37,309 nt of DNA from Plantago elongata (taxonomy: Eukaryota; Streptophyta; Magnoliopsida; Lamiales; Plantaginaceae). The stretch spans positions 1 through 37,309 of the forward strand of contig JAYMSP010001024.1 of assembly GCA_036897095.1 (NCBI GenBank), read 5' to 3'. The notes beneath the pieces are model-generated. The model was not told where the DNA came from. It was given only the letters and a program-made list of their open reading frames with translations, and made no database searches. This document shows positions 1-10,334 of the stretch, in pieces. Numbering within the stretch: position 1 is the first letter of the stretch; the number at the start of each line of letters is the position of its first letter. The position numbers were made by a program, and so were the translations under genes.

Positions 1-135
1 TTTGTAGAGGTTGTGCGCACGGTGAGAGTGGAGACCAACGGCACGCCTCCAGAAGAACGGCCGGCGGAAGAAGAAGCGAAGAAGCCGGCGCCGAAAAAGG
101 AGAAGAAAAACGAAGAAGAAGAAAAGAAACGATGA
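1..135 (+). CDS. 3' end of an unidentified Lys/Glu-rich protein (partial)
   Basis: From base 1 a frame stays open for 44 codons to a TGA at 133-135. The last ~27 residues are almost entirely Glu, Lys, Ala and Pro (runs such as PAEEEAKKPAPKKEKK and EEEEKKR), a typical disordered charged C-terminal tail. The stretch is much more GC-rich than its surroundings and uses G/C-ending codons, which favours real coding sequence over chance. The start and any domain lie left of the window. I do not recognise the family. A chance open frame cannot be excluded, because purine-rich repeats such as GAAGAAGAA avoid stop codons. Confidence 0.45.
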   Translation, partial: FVEVVRTVRVETNGTPPEERPAEEEAKKPAPKKEKKNEEEEKKR

Positions 136-2199
136 ACGGACTCGCTGCTGAAGAAGAAAATTAGGGCTGTTTCCTGTTTGTTTTGCTTTTTTTTTAATTT
201 TGACTCGAACCGGCGGTTCGTCGGTTCCCGGTTCGCCGGATCAATCTGACTTCTCGCCGGCTTGAGCGGTTTTTTGGGATCCGGCTTTTTGCCGGTTTTC
301 GATGGTACAACAGGCCATTTTGGAGCGGTTTCATGACTGAACCAGTCGGGCCGGCCGGTCCGATCCGGTTTTCAAAACACAACAATCAACTGTAAAAACT
401 AAAACGTCAAAGACATTTCGAATGTCACTTCCAGAAATTTCGAAACTCGAAATTCACAATTCAGCTGATAATTCTGATTTGGTAGCTGGTTGTAGAATTT
501 TGACATTTAGCAAGTAGAAATCAAAATAGAACATAGTAGTAGTGGAGAATTACCAAGCAGAGAAAGAGACACGCTGATCGGCAAGCTGGAGGCAAATGAT
601 TGCGGGAAGGAGGCAATGAATAATGTGTCTAGGTTTTAGTTATGTGGTTGGGACTGGGTAGGGGTGTGCAATGGATTTGGACAAACCAGATCCATTTTTT
701 CGGATACTTGGCAACCTGCTCGTTCGTAGTGGATTTGGATTGATCCGAATATGGATCCGATCAATCTTATACAATCCGGATTAATTCTCGCCTCATGCGG
801 CTAAAATGTTCGTGTGGTTGAATCTGTGTGGTTATGAAACTGCTCAAAAGTTTGTATGTGCTTGTGCTGTCGATTAATCCCGCAATAGATTGATTATGTG
901 TCGCCATTAACACCCATGACTAGACAATTTATATGATTAGGTGTAAATATGATGTGAACCGCTTAAAGCATAATAGTATTAAATGCGTATCATCCACCCA
1001 CGCCTAAAAGAATAAATGTTTCACTAACAAAAGCTTGTTAAATAAATTTGGGGTTGGGTGTGGGTGTGGGGAGGGTTTATATAAGGTTGAAAGTGTGGAT
1101 CGAGTTCATATAGTTTGGGTACATATTCCAAATGTGGATTTGAACACGATTATCTTTAGTGAGTATTTTGTGATAGTTAGTTAACTATCTGATGAGAATT
1201 GGAAGATCACGTTGAAAGCCTACAAGAATTTGGCATTTTCAGAATCATAGAGGATGACATTACCAGAATGTTAAGGACTTCACCGTTGACGTTTACCAAC
1301 TTGCATCAGAAAAAAAAAAGGTTTAAGAGATATTGCTCCAGACAGGAAAGTGTGATAGTATGTCTTGTATGAAAGGCCTCTTTCATGATTGTCTCTACTA
1401 AGATAGTGTTTGTTTTGGAAGGAAATGTACAAAGCCAACTTATTTTGTCAAACAAACCCATGTTTAATTTTTTTATAGGAAGAGGGAAATGTAAGTGGTA
1501 ATGTGGTTGAACCACAATTCTTCTCATGAAACCGGAAATTCAGTTTTAGTGCATATTGAGTTTCAAATTCCTCCTTTTCAACTTCTGGGATGAGCTGGGA
1601 ATCTGTTTTTGGAATTTCATGTTCATCTCCAGTGAACTGTGGAGTACGAATTAAGCTGGAGAAAACTGGTGATAAGGTCCAATTCGTCTTCACTATAGCT
1701 ATGTTGACGGAAATCAGAGTATAAGAAGCGAGTGAACAGTGATGTCGCCCTAGGTTTCATTCGACGTGCATCTTTCTTCCTTGGATAGAGAGTTCAAATT
1801 GGGGGCGATTTTATTGAGCAAGTCGACTTCGATTCCGGTAAGTAATGAGCTTCACATTGCTACCTAATTACAGTACTAAGTTATGTTACCTGCACGAATT
1901 GGTTAATCGTTTTAGTTTTGTTCCATCTGTGAATTGCTTGAGCTCATAATTGGTTGCTGAAATTTTCTAGGGTAGGTAGGTTCCGATTTTACAGTATGTG
2001 TGTTATACGAATGGTGATTGCATATGAGTGGGTGATTATGCTTAGGTGTTGCTGCATTTGGAGTTGTGATATGATGATAAGATATAGTGTGTTTGTATTT
2101 CTTGGGTTAATTGAAACGATTTATGTGTGTTTAAATGATCTGGTGGGTTGTTAATCAGTTGTCATTAATCATTGTTCCGCTGATTTGAGTATTAGATTT
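136..2199. other. Intergenic, no gene recognised
   Basis: No convincing coding region. Bases ~205-385 form a GC-rich patch with many scattered copies of CCGG/CCGGTT (for example in ggccggccggtccg), unlike the AT-rich DNA after it. At 1740-1840 a stretch ends in a good donor (ccg|gtaagtaatg), which could be a non-coding leader exon of the Harbinger transposase downstream. Short open frames here have no recognisable domain. Confidence 0.5.
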
Positions 2200-5068
2200 A
2201 TGGATCCGACTGCTGCCTACCGCAGGAGAGTGATTGTTGTAATGTTGCTAAGTTGGTATTACTTGACCCACATCCGTCATCGTTCAGTGGGTAATTTTAA
2301 TGGTCCGATACGCTACTCAATTAAGTTGAAGGAACCTAGGCAGTTTGAATACTTGTCGATGCTGTGTTTAGAGAACGATACTAATTACAAGAATGTTTTG
2401 AGAACGGAGAGGAAACCTTTTCACGATCTATGTTCATTGTTAAGCGCATCCGGTGGTTTAGTTCGGAGTACGCATGTTTCCGTGATGGAAAAGGTTGTTA
2501 GTTTTCTTATGATTGTGGGGCACCGCGCAAAGAATATGTTGAATGTCTTTGTGTTTGAAAGATCCGGACATACAATCAATACTTATTTTCATGAGTTTCT
2601 CAAATCGATACTGATATTGCACTCGTTCCTCATTGTGATACCCGAGCCCATCACACCATGTTGGTCCAGATAAAGGCAAAGGAAAAGACTAGAGGAGGAG
2701 GGTGGGGGGTGAATAGTCTTTTCAAACTTTCATCGATAAACAGTCTTTCTCAGAAACTGGGAGGTTTCTGATACTTAGATTCAGAGAGCGGAAGACTTTA
2801 AACGATTGATAAACCTGATTGAGCTTAGCAGTAATAATGTGTGCATGTGTGAATAATGCTGGAAAGTAAATACAATGAAGTAAATAACACATCAGTTTAT
2901 AGTGGTATCTGGAGGTGGCGCAATCCTCCAACTAATCCACTCGACCTTTCTGAGACCTGGAATTCGCTAGAACATACAATTGAGTTCACCTTACAATAAA
3001 TCTTATTCTAAGATTCCTACAAACAAATAGTTCCCAACCAGATGCCCCCCCTGAGTTTTTCTAGCTCCTCGAGCCAAGTACTTCATGTACTCAAGATAAC
3101 CTTGGAGCCTTTCCTTGTTTTTTCAAACCAAGTACTTCCTGTACTCCACGCCTTGATGGTGTTGTTATATGCTGATTGTCAGGTAAGCTTCTCTTATAAC
3201 TTTTCAGCTATATTTTTCAGAGAGCTTTAAGAGATTACACTACTTAATATACTTATTCAGTATATGGTATGTTCTCCTTATTGACCCAAGTAATTGGTAT
3301 CCGTTCTGGAGAATGAGCTCCAGAAAGGGTATCTGACAGTTCAACTCTTTCACGAATAACAATCTCTTGTTATAGGTTCACGACACTTAGAACTATTAGA
3401 GATTCTTCGAGCTTGTTAGTCGCAACAGTAAGCTTGGAGAATGGTAGTAAGAATGCTTGAAAGAATACTTGCTTGATATGTAAATATGAACGTAGTTCGT
3501 GTGTGTTTTTCTCAGCTTCTAAGTGGTCATATTTATAGATGAATTTGAGAGTCGTTCGAATAGTATCCGTTAGACCTTCTCAGAATTCAATCTGTTTATA
3601 TCTCGAAATGATTACTCATAAGTCCCTTTCTCATTTTTCAAAGAGGACTATGCTTTGATCGACTTTTCAGCCGGTGCATTTAATGCACTGTATTATTTCT
3701 TGTCATGTAGTCTCAACGAACAAATGAGCCTTTCTGAAAACTAGCATGCCCCTTGACTCGATGATGTCATATGTTCAAGACATGTTTATGTATAATATTT
3801 GCATTATACATTATGCTTTCTGGACATAATCCATCTGAGGAGACTAACTCTTATGTCTTCATCAAACTTGTGCAATCTTCAGTCTTCAAATCTTCGATTA
3901 AAATCCATTGCTAGGATCCTTCTTCATGGCCTTCTCAAAATATAAAATTACATTTAGAGACCTAAAAATCCTATTACAAGTTTAACTAGACTAGCATACT
4001 AAGTGATTTCCTCTTTTACAATGTTCAAGTGAACCAAGAGTACTAGTCACTTTTCCGTACTAAAGATAAGTCACATGGTAATTGATCGAAAATACTAACA
4101 AAAATTCCTTCCACATCAGAATGTAACGAAGAGCCTTGGAAACACTTCAAGGTAGGTTAGTTTAAAGTATATGTTATTAGTTTGAATAGATGTCGTTGAT
4201 GATGTTTTGGTAAATGAAATGATTCACTTCTTTTAGGCTGCCTTGATGCTTTGGATGGGAGTTATGTTGATGCTACAATGAGTAGGTCAAGGCAATGCTG
4301 GTATAGAAGTCGGAAGGGAAGCATTGCAATCAATGTCCTAGGTGTATGTGACTGGAGAATGAGATTTATCTATGTGCTTACCGGATGGGAAGGTTCTGCG
4401 GCTGGTGGGATGATACTACGAGATGCAATAATGTGGGATGAATGGGGCAGCTCTACTAGTACATGAAGGTGAAGGTGATCTATTACGTATAGTGCTGCAG
4501 TAGTGAATGCCTAACACTAGTATAAATAATACTCCGAACATAACTGTAATGCAATTTCCATCTTGCAGGGAACTATTACCTTGTCGACTCTGGATATGAT
4601 AATGCCCCTGGTTTCTTGGCACCATATCGCAAAACCAGATACCATCTACAAGAGTGGGAAGGAGGAGACAAAAGACCCTTAATAAAAGAGGAGTACTTTA
4701 ACCTAAAGCATGCCTCCGCATGTAATGTTATCGAACGTACATGGGGGCTGTTAAAGATACAATTCGGCATATTACGATCATCCTCCTTCTACTCTATTGA
4801 CACACAAAATCACATTATTCTTGCTTGTTGTATGTTACATAACTTCATCCACAATCAATCGCCCGATGATTTTTTGGATGAGGAAGATTCTTCGGACAAG
4901 GATGATGAGACTCCATCTAGAAGAGCTCGACACCTACCAACTACACCACCTATTTACATTGATGAGCTTCAGCTGGAGGAGTCCACTTGGGTTGCGCTGC
5001 GTGATGTAATGGCAAAAATCATGTTTAGTCATTGGAGAGCAATCTTGCATAACCGTGACAGGCGTTGA
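2200..5068 (+). pseudogene. Harbinger (HARBI1-like) DDE transposase, interrupted and frameshifted
   Basis: The N-terminal part (2200-2658; ATG at 2200) has the family pattern ending in HDLCSLLSASGG, then MEKVVSFLMIVGHRAKN and SGHTINTYFHEFLKSIL. It breaks off after PEPIT, where a 1455-bp element is inserted, and resumes at ~4119 with CNEEPWKHFK. A likely intron (donor gtag|gttagt near 4149, acceptor tttag|gc near 4238) leads to CLDALDGSYVDA, carrying the first catalytic Asp, then NVLGVCDWRMRFIYVLTGWEGSA. Near 4435 the frame shifts by one; the new frame reads NGAALLVHEG, then an intron to the LVDSGYDNAPGFLAPY block (second Asp). NVIERTWGLLK at ~4730 carries the catalytic Glu. The tail after it is acidic (DEEDSSDKDDE). 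The DDE residues remain, but the insertion and frameshift make it a pseudogene. Confidence 0.85.
2659..4113 (-). mobile_element. 1455-bp insertion with TG...CA ends, probable solo LTR
   Basis: The boundaries come from the host gene. Transposase coding reads PEPIT up to 2658 and resumes with CNEEPW from 4119, and the segment between has no counterpart in the family. It begins TGTTGG and ends TTCCA, with 5-bp flanks cacca (2654-2658) and catca (4114-4118), one mismatch apart, as expected for an aged LTR-element target duplication. No internal gag/pol coding was seen, and the two ends do not repeat each other, so a single LTR left by recombination fits best. A TATA-like CTATAAATA on the minus strand (~3531-3541) suggests the LTR lies in minus orientation. 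A non-LTR insertion with chance TG/CA ends is possible but less likely. Confidence 0.6.
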
Positions 5069-5373
5069 GTAGATTTGAATTAATAGTGTGTGTAGTGTGA
5101 TTGTGTGGTACTCAAACAATTGATAGAGTGTGTTGTATACTGACATTGTTTGGTGTGGTTTGAATTTGTATTCCTTGTGATAACTTTGTTGATTTAGTAT
5201 TAGTTATTTGAGTTTCAATTTGATGTTTATATATCATCCTTTTTTGCATTTGTTATGTTACTGATGATTGCAAGTATTTGGATGTAGTTCAAGTATTGTG
5301 CCCTCACTTAGATTTCTTTCATATGAATGCTACAATTTATGATTCGTAAATGTTTTTTTTTTATTTGCAGAAA
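5069..5373. other. Spacer between the two Harbinger ORFs
   Basis: AT-rich, no coding seen. It ends in a T-rich tract and TTATTTGCAG directly before aaaATG of the second ORF, so it probably contains a leader intron of that gene. Confidence 0.4.
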
Positions 5374-6660
5374 ATGAATGGTGGTGGATACTATGATCCA
5401 ATGGCAGGTGGGTGGCGTGATGGAGCAAGTGATGATGTGTTCACTGAAGGTGGACCAGAAAGCTACTACATGGGGAGTCAAGTGAACTCATCTCAGCGTC
5501 GTAACACGGGATGATCTATCGGGACTAACCAGAACTCACCACTTGATGACAATGATCCCACAAAGCGAAGCATCCATGAGGAGATTGAGGAGATTAAGAA
5601 TCCTGACTACTACAAATGGAGTCATGATGAGGAAGTGGAGTTGCTAGAAGCAATGAAAGTTGCTAAATTAGCTGGCCACAAATCTCCACAAGGCTTCAAG
5701 AAGACATGTTGACCTTGTATGCTTTCCCACATGAAGACTGCTTATCCGGCAACAAAGCTAACGGAGGGAAACATCACGAATCATGTCAAGACTTGGCGCA
5801 AACAGTTTTCCAGAATTCTTCAAGTGATGAGTAAGAGTGGCACCGGATGATGCCTTGTGACTAAAAAGTTTGAATGTGATCCACAAGTTTGAAAAGATGC
5901 TTGCAAGGTTAGTACATATACTTTGTATTTTCATAAGCATTGTGAGGAATTAATGTTGATATTGTCAAGGAAAAAAAAATGAACCAACCTTTCCTTGAAT
6001 CCAGTCCTCAGCTGATATATTTGGCGAAGGGAATTAAAATTTGTGTGCATTCTGTAGTAGTTAAAATTATAGGTTATTCAATTGCAAATGATGTGATGAC
6101 AGTTCTGATTCATACGAATGTATTGGTTGTTTGGCTGACTTCTTTGTTGTTCTAATCATGAAAACTAGAAATATGTTACGTTGATGTTGGCTAAGAGGAA
6201 CAAGCATTGGGAATTTTACGATGAGTGGGCAGAAATATTTGGCACTGATCGTGCAACCGGAAACAAGGTCGTAGATTTTCAGTTCGTTCCAAAGAAGATA
6301 CTTACTAGAGACAAATACAATTCCATCATTGGGGATTCACTTAGTTTGAACAAGGAGGGATTGGTGGAGACAAGCAGCAACCCCGGTGATGGTTCTGACA
6401 GTGGAGTAAGTAAGCGAGAAGAAGAAATGTGGGACAGTTCTCTGCTGAGTTCATTGATCAAATAAAGGCAATTGACGGACCTCCACCAGTACCTACTGTG
6501 GGAGAAGATGGTAAAGACTTGAGGACTAGGCGCATTAATGGTAGGGGATATTATTGTAACTGGTAAGGGCAAACTGGAGCACTTCTAGTCACTCTCCGAA
6601 GAGGACCGTGAGGAGTATTTGAAGGTCGAATTAACCAAAATGAATAGGCCGATTTAGTAA
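5374..6660 (+). pseudogene. Myb/SANT-like DNA-binding protein of the Harbinger element, nonsense-mutated
   Basis: ATG at 5374 opens MNGGGYYDPMAGGWRDGASD, a typical start for the second ORF of plant Harbinger elements. The frame continues without a frameshift to about 5909 and carries KWSHDEEVELLEAMKVAK and ITNHVKTWRKQF, the first and last helices of a Myb/SANT-like (Myb_DNA-bind_3 type) domain. Four in-frame TGA codons interrupt it (5512, 5710, 5848, 5890), with no TAA or TAG. After an intron (~5910-6170) comes HWEFYDEWAEIFGTDRATGN (from ~6208), the conserved C-terminal signature of this family. The remaining tail to ~6660 changes frame more than once. In functional elements this protein binds the element ends and helps the transposase. 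Here it is dead. Confidence 0.8.
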
Positions 6661-7436
6661 GTATCCCTTCACATGTTTTTGGTCAGTAATATTGTATTTT
6701 TGGTTTATTCTAGCTGTAGTAGTAATGCTAGGGTATCACAAACTATATGCTCGGTTAAAAGAACGATCATAACTTATGATGCCAAACTTTGTCTCTGCCA
6801 TAAGTTAGCATGTGTTATTTGCGTTTGTGGGTATGATTGTTACTCGGTTCAGTTTCACACATTCTGTAATCAAATATTCGGATCCTTTCGTTCATGTGAT
6901 CATCTATGGAACTATGTTGTACAATCAATTGGTTACTCTACTGTTTGCGATGTTGATTGATTCTTGTGTTTGTGTGATATTATGTTAATTTTGATTCTCT
7001 GTAGTAATGTTTGAACCCTTACTTAGAGAAGAAGATTGAAGTGTAACATGAATAGATAAGAAACATGGTAACTATGTAGTGGTGCAATGTGTAGTACAAA
7101 ATACAAAAAATTAGAGTTGCATTGCCAATGATTGCAAGTTCAAATGTTTGCTTGATAATAATAACCGGAAAATTATTTTACTAAACATAATCTGCATCAT
7201 ATGGCACATACATAGGAGACTGCTTGATACATAGGAGACACGAACACAAGATCAGAGTACTTGCACTTATCCTACATCACTGCAAGTAGAACTTGCTCAT
7301 GAACCGGAAATAGAACACAGACGGTACTGCAGATAGAAACATGTATGCACATAGATAGGTAGCATTCAACAATCTGGAACAATCAGGGCAACTTGAAGAA
7401 AGGATGTAAATACCAAAGATGAGGATCATCCACATC
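6661..7436. other. Intergenic, no gene recognised
   Basis: AT-rich sequence between the Harbinger remnant and the convergent B3 pseudogene. The transposon's right end should lie here, but I could not find a terminal repeat. An open frame at 6673-6960 has no recognisable domain. Confidence 0.4.
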
Positions 7437-8853
7437 AACCTCAAGCACGAAGGCATCACGAAGCGGTTAGACTAATGACATTTTCCCATCCGTTGTGAAT
7501 CTTCAAATACATCTTCCACAAAGCCACTTTTATCTCCATATCGTAATGATTAATCAACCTCAAAGTAATGAGAATGTTGAATCCCTCCTCCAAAACAGTT
7601 GTAGCAAAACCTTGTGGGAGAACCTTCAAAACAACAATTGAAAAGCATCAATGTTGGAGGGAAAACATGGTTTCATATGTGAACATTGTTTGTTTCTTAC
7701 CTCACAAAATCTCCCAGGCACAAAGCTTGGTTGCACAATCAATGTTGCATTGATTCCAACACATTGGAAGTTCTTGGCATGTTGGTAAGGTTCACAATCA
7801 CCCAGAGAAATACAATTTCGCTTGCGTTTCACTTTCTTTGTTTATTTGCTTGTTGACCTTTGCACTAGCCTCACATTTTTCTTTCCCTTTGCTTCCCTTT
7901 TTGCTAGAATCACCAACTTCTCCATGCCTTTTAGATTGCAAACCTGTTGCAATCGGTGAGATTAAGCAATATACTTGGTAGGATTTAGAATCATGCACAA
8001 TGACCTCAAATTATAAATCCAACAAACCAGTTGCTTCCTTCTGTTATACCTCCTAAAAACAACTTTGAAATTTTCCCATTCTTGCTAGCACTTTTCTTTG
8101 CCTCCTTTGGGATTCAAAAATCCAAATCGTCACAGTCGCCCAACTAGATTCCGCGGACGTAGTAAAAACATATCCCTCCGCATCGCTCGTATTTGGAGAG
8201 TAATCCCTACCCCCTACAACCAAAGGAAATGCAAGAACATGAAAAAGGGTGAACCGAAATTGAACAAGTTTGTCTAACAACAAGTACGGGAACGATTAAG
8301 AATACCGCATGAACTAGATATCTTACCAGATGGCCCTTCGTTTATGTTTAGTTCATGAAAGCCTTGGTCATCACTGTCCAATGGAATCTCCTCCTTCACC
8401 GTAGTCATGACAGGGAATGGTTTCAAACAATTATCACTACCATATATGGCCATTTTCAATGTCTTAGGCGGGTGAAAAGAACATAAAATGAAATCGCCCC
8501 ACCGGAGATTGTGAAATATAGCAAACTCTTCCCAACCATCGAGAAGCCATATTTCATTGTTCACACGTTGCACCGTCATGGTTCTCGCACGTGTGACGCC
8601 ATGAACTTCTATTACAACCTCGTCATTCGGGACCAAGTGATCATAAAGACGACACCAAGCTTCGGGAATTCTCTGAAAATAGGCATTACTTATTAATAAT
8701 AGAAACCTTGCATTGTATATATGATCAACTAGCACATGTTACTTACTACAAATGTTCAACATATAACGCATATGATTAGATTGTTTCTCTTACCCCGTAA
8801 TTTCACGATGGATCAACAATTGCCATGAAGAACTTTCTTAGGTCATCTACCAT
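7437..8853 (-). pseudogene. REM-like transcription factor with two B3 domains, broken
   Basis: Exon 1 (8853-8794) reads MVDDLRKFFMAIVDPS, then an in-frame TGA, then NYG. Exon 2 (8672-8327) joins in phase as RIPEAWCRLYDHLVP...DEVVIEVHG and ends its B3 fold with LLDGWEEFAIFHNLRWGDFI, the GW..F....L..GDF motif. An acidic/serine linker follows, with a likely exon near 8237-8058 (RDYSPNTSDAEGY), and a Lys-rich linker near 7920-7830 (SSKKGSKGKEKCEASAKVNK). A second B3 domain starts near 7790, crosses an intron (donor GAG|GTAAG at 7701/7700, acceptor at 7624/7623) into VLPQGFATTVLEEGF, and ends NGWENVIS. A frameshift then displaces the final strand (DAFVLEV) into another frame. Tandem B3 domains typify the plant REM family, putative nuclear DNA-binding proteins. 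The TGA in exon 1 and the shift in domain two suggest a pseudogene. Exon borders in the linker are uncertain. Confidence 0.7.
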
Positions 8854-9212
8854 GCTCGCTGTTGTAGAGGAGGTGAAGATATGATAATATTTGGATTGTC
8901 TCTCAATGTGCTTTACACCCTTTCAACTTGCCATATATATAGACAACATGGCCATACAAACAGATGGGCGGGAGAGATGTGAATCATTTCCAATTCATTA
9001 ATAATTATAAATGTTACACGTTACTTTTGAAACTTGGGCCAAACCAAATATTTGAAAATTTCAAGGTGGTCATGGTACTAGTGCATCCACTCATCCACTC
9101 CGAAATTGGCGTTTCAAGTAGTTCCAACTTGAATGTTTTCAATGCAATTGTTGTCTACGTTAGGTAATAAATTCCTAATGACTTTCGAGTAGGGACGTCT
9201 AGGATAATCAAC

Positions 9213-9341
9213 TCAATCGATTTCGTCCGTCACAACCTGCTTTGGCTCACACAGACACCAATCAAACTCCGCCATTAAGAATTCGTTATTCATTCTAGTA
9301 ACGGAACCGCTAATGTTAGAAGATGTGCCTTGGGTAACCAT
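9213..9341 (-). other. Short 42-codon frame with a CxC pair, weak
   Basis: The minus strand reads MVTQGTSSNISGSVTR, then FDWCLCEPKQVV and a TGA at 9213-9215. A Ser-rich start followed by a C-x-C pair resembles the beginning of small GRF-type zinc-finger ORFs common in plant transposon-associated genes. After the stop a frame contains PRRPYSK, faintly like the PGRRFY part of that motif. The match is weak and the frame is short; it may be chance. Confidence 0.2.
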
Positions 9342-10334
9342 TTCCAATTTTGCAGTTTTGATGGAGAATCGGGTTCTTTCAGTGGTTTTGAAATTGGGGG
9401 CTAGGGTTTCGCATAAATGATTTCTGAATTTTAACGGTCAACATTGGGATAATATATGAACCTGCAATGACTAACCCAAGTCATCAACAAATTTTTTGGC
9501 CCACAACCATAGATCCATTAACCAAGGCCCAAGTCCAGACCACACAATTCCATTTTCACAAAAACCAAACAACAAAAATGTTGAAAAATAAAACCCGATT
9601 CTAAAACGTCAAATAAGAAACTAAATACGGAATCCATCAATTTTCATCCTCACAATTCTAGAAATCTGGTTCAAATCAATTTCCCCATCATTTTCATAAA
9701 AGAAAAAAAGGGTGGGCAATCATAATCAAGTTTGGAACTTTTCATTCTCGAGAACCCTGTTTGATATTAAAGTCATATTCCATTTGCAAATCTGTCTGGC
9801 TCACTATTTTATACAATTCTGAATTCTCTTCTTGCGGCAGTTTCTGATTGTATATCAAGTTACCAACATTCAACAACACATTTTATTTTAAGATTTCAAC
9901 TAATAACATCTAATTTATTAAAGGTGTCGTACGTTATTACCCTATAGCATCTAAAAATCTTGCAATTTAGACTTGATTTATCAGTTTATGTAAAATACAT
10001 GGAACACAATCGAGTCAATAGGGCACACATTCTCAAAAATCAGTATATCTTCATTCTAAAGCTTATACTTTACAGGGCACTGTCACACGCGTAATCAACT
10101 CATGAAAAAAAAATCAGAAAAGAGAAAAAGCTGGAAATCTTCACGATAAGGCCAGCAAAAAATAAAGAAGAAAGAAATGTGGCCTGTTCAACAACAAACA
10201 ATAAACACATCGACCACATGATATATGGAACATAAAGCAACTGGAATAGTTGCTCTATTGGCCGGTATACAAATAATAGACCAAAGGAAGAAGAAAAAAA
10301 TCAAGAAATATGGACCAGCCGTCGACAACTCTTT
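9342..10334. other. Intergenic and kinesin 3' flank, no gene recognised
   Basis: AT-rich non-coding DNA. The part nearest 10335 (roughly 10050-10334) should contain the 3' UTR of the minus-strand kinesin. No separate gene was seen. Confidence 0.5.

Larger units (their letters stand above)
2200..6660 (+). mobile_element. Decayed PIF/Harbinger DNA transposon (two-ORF type)
   Basis: Two adjacent genes of the same orientation mark this as a plant PIF/Harbinger element: a DDE transposase (2200-5068) and a Myb/SANT-like DNA-binding protein (5374 to about 6660). In known elements of this superfamily both proteins are needed for transposition. The coordinates cover only the coding part. I looked for terminal inverted repeats and a 3-bp TTA/TAA target duplication by eye and found none, so the true ends are unknown. 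Both ORFs are damaged and a foreign 1455-bp element sits inside the transposase, so the copy is not autonomous. Confidence 0.82.

Noticed and set aside
1380..1460. Possible left terminal repeat of the Harbinger element (gtgtttgttttggaagg)
   Set aside because: I found no inverted partner downstream of 6660 and no matching TTA/TAA duplication.
5374..5909. TGA recoding (TGA read as Trp)
   Set aside because: Intact TGG codons occur in the same frame, and the companion transposase is frameshifted and interrupted. Decay explains the stops.
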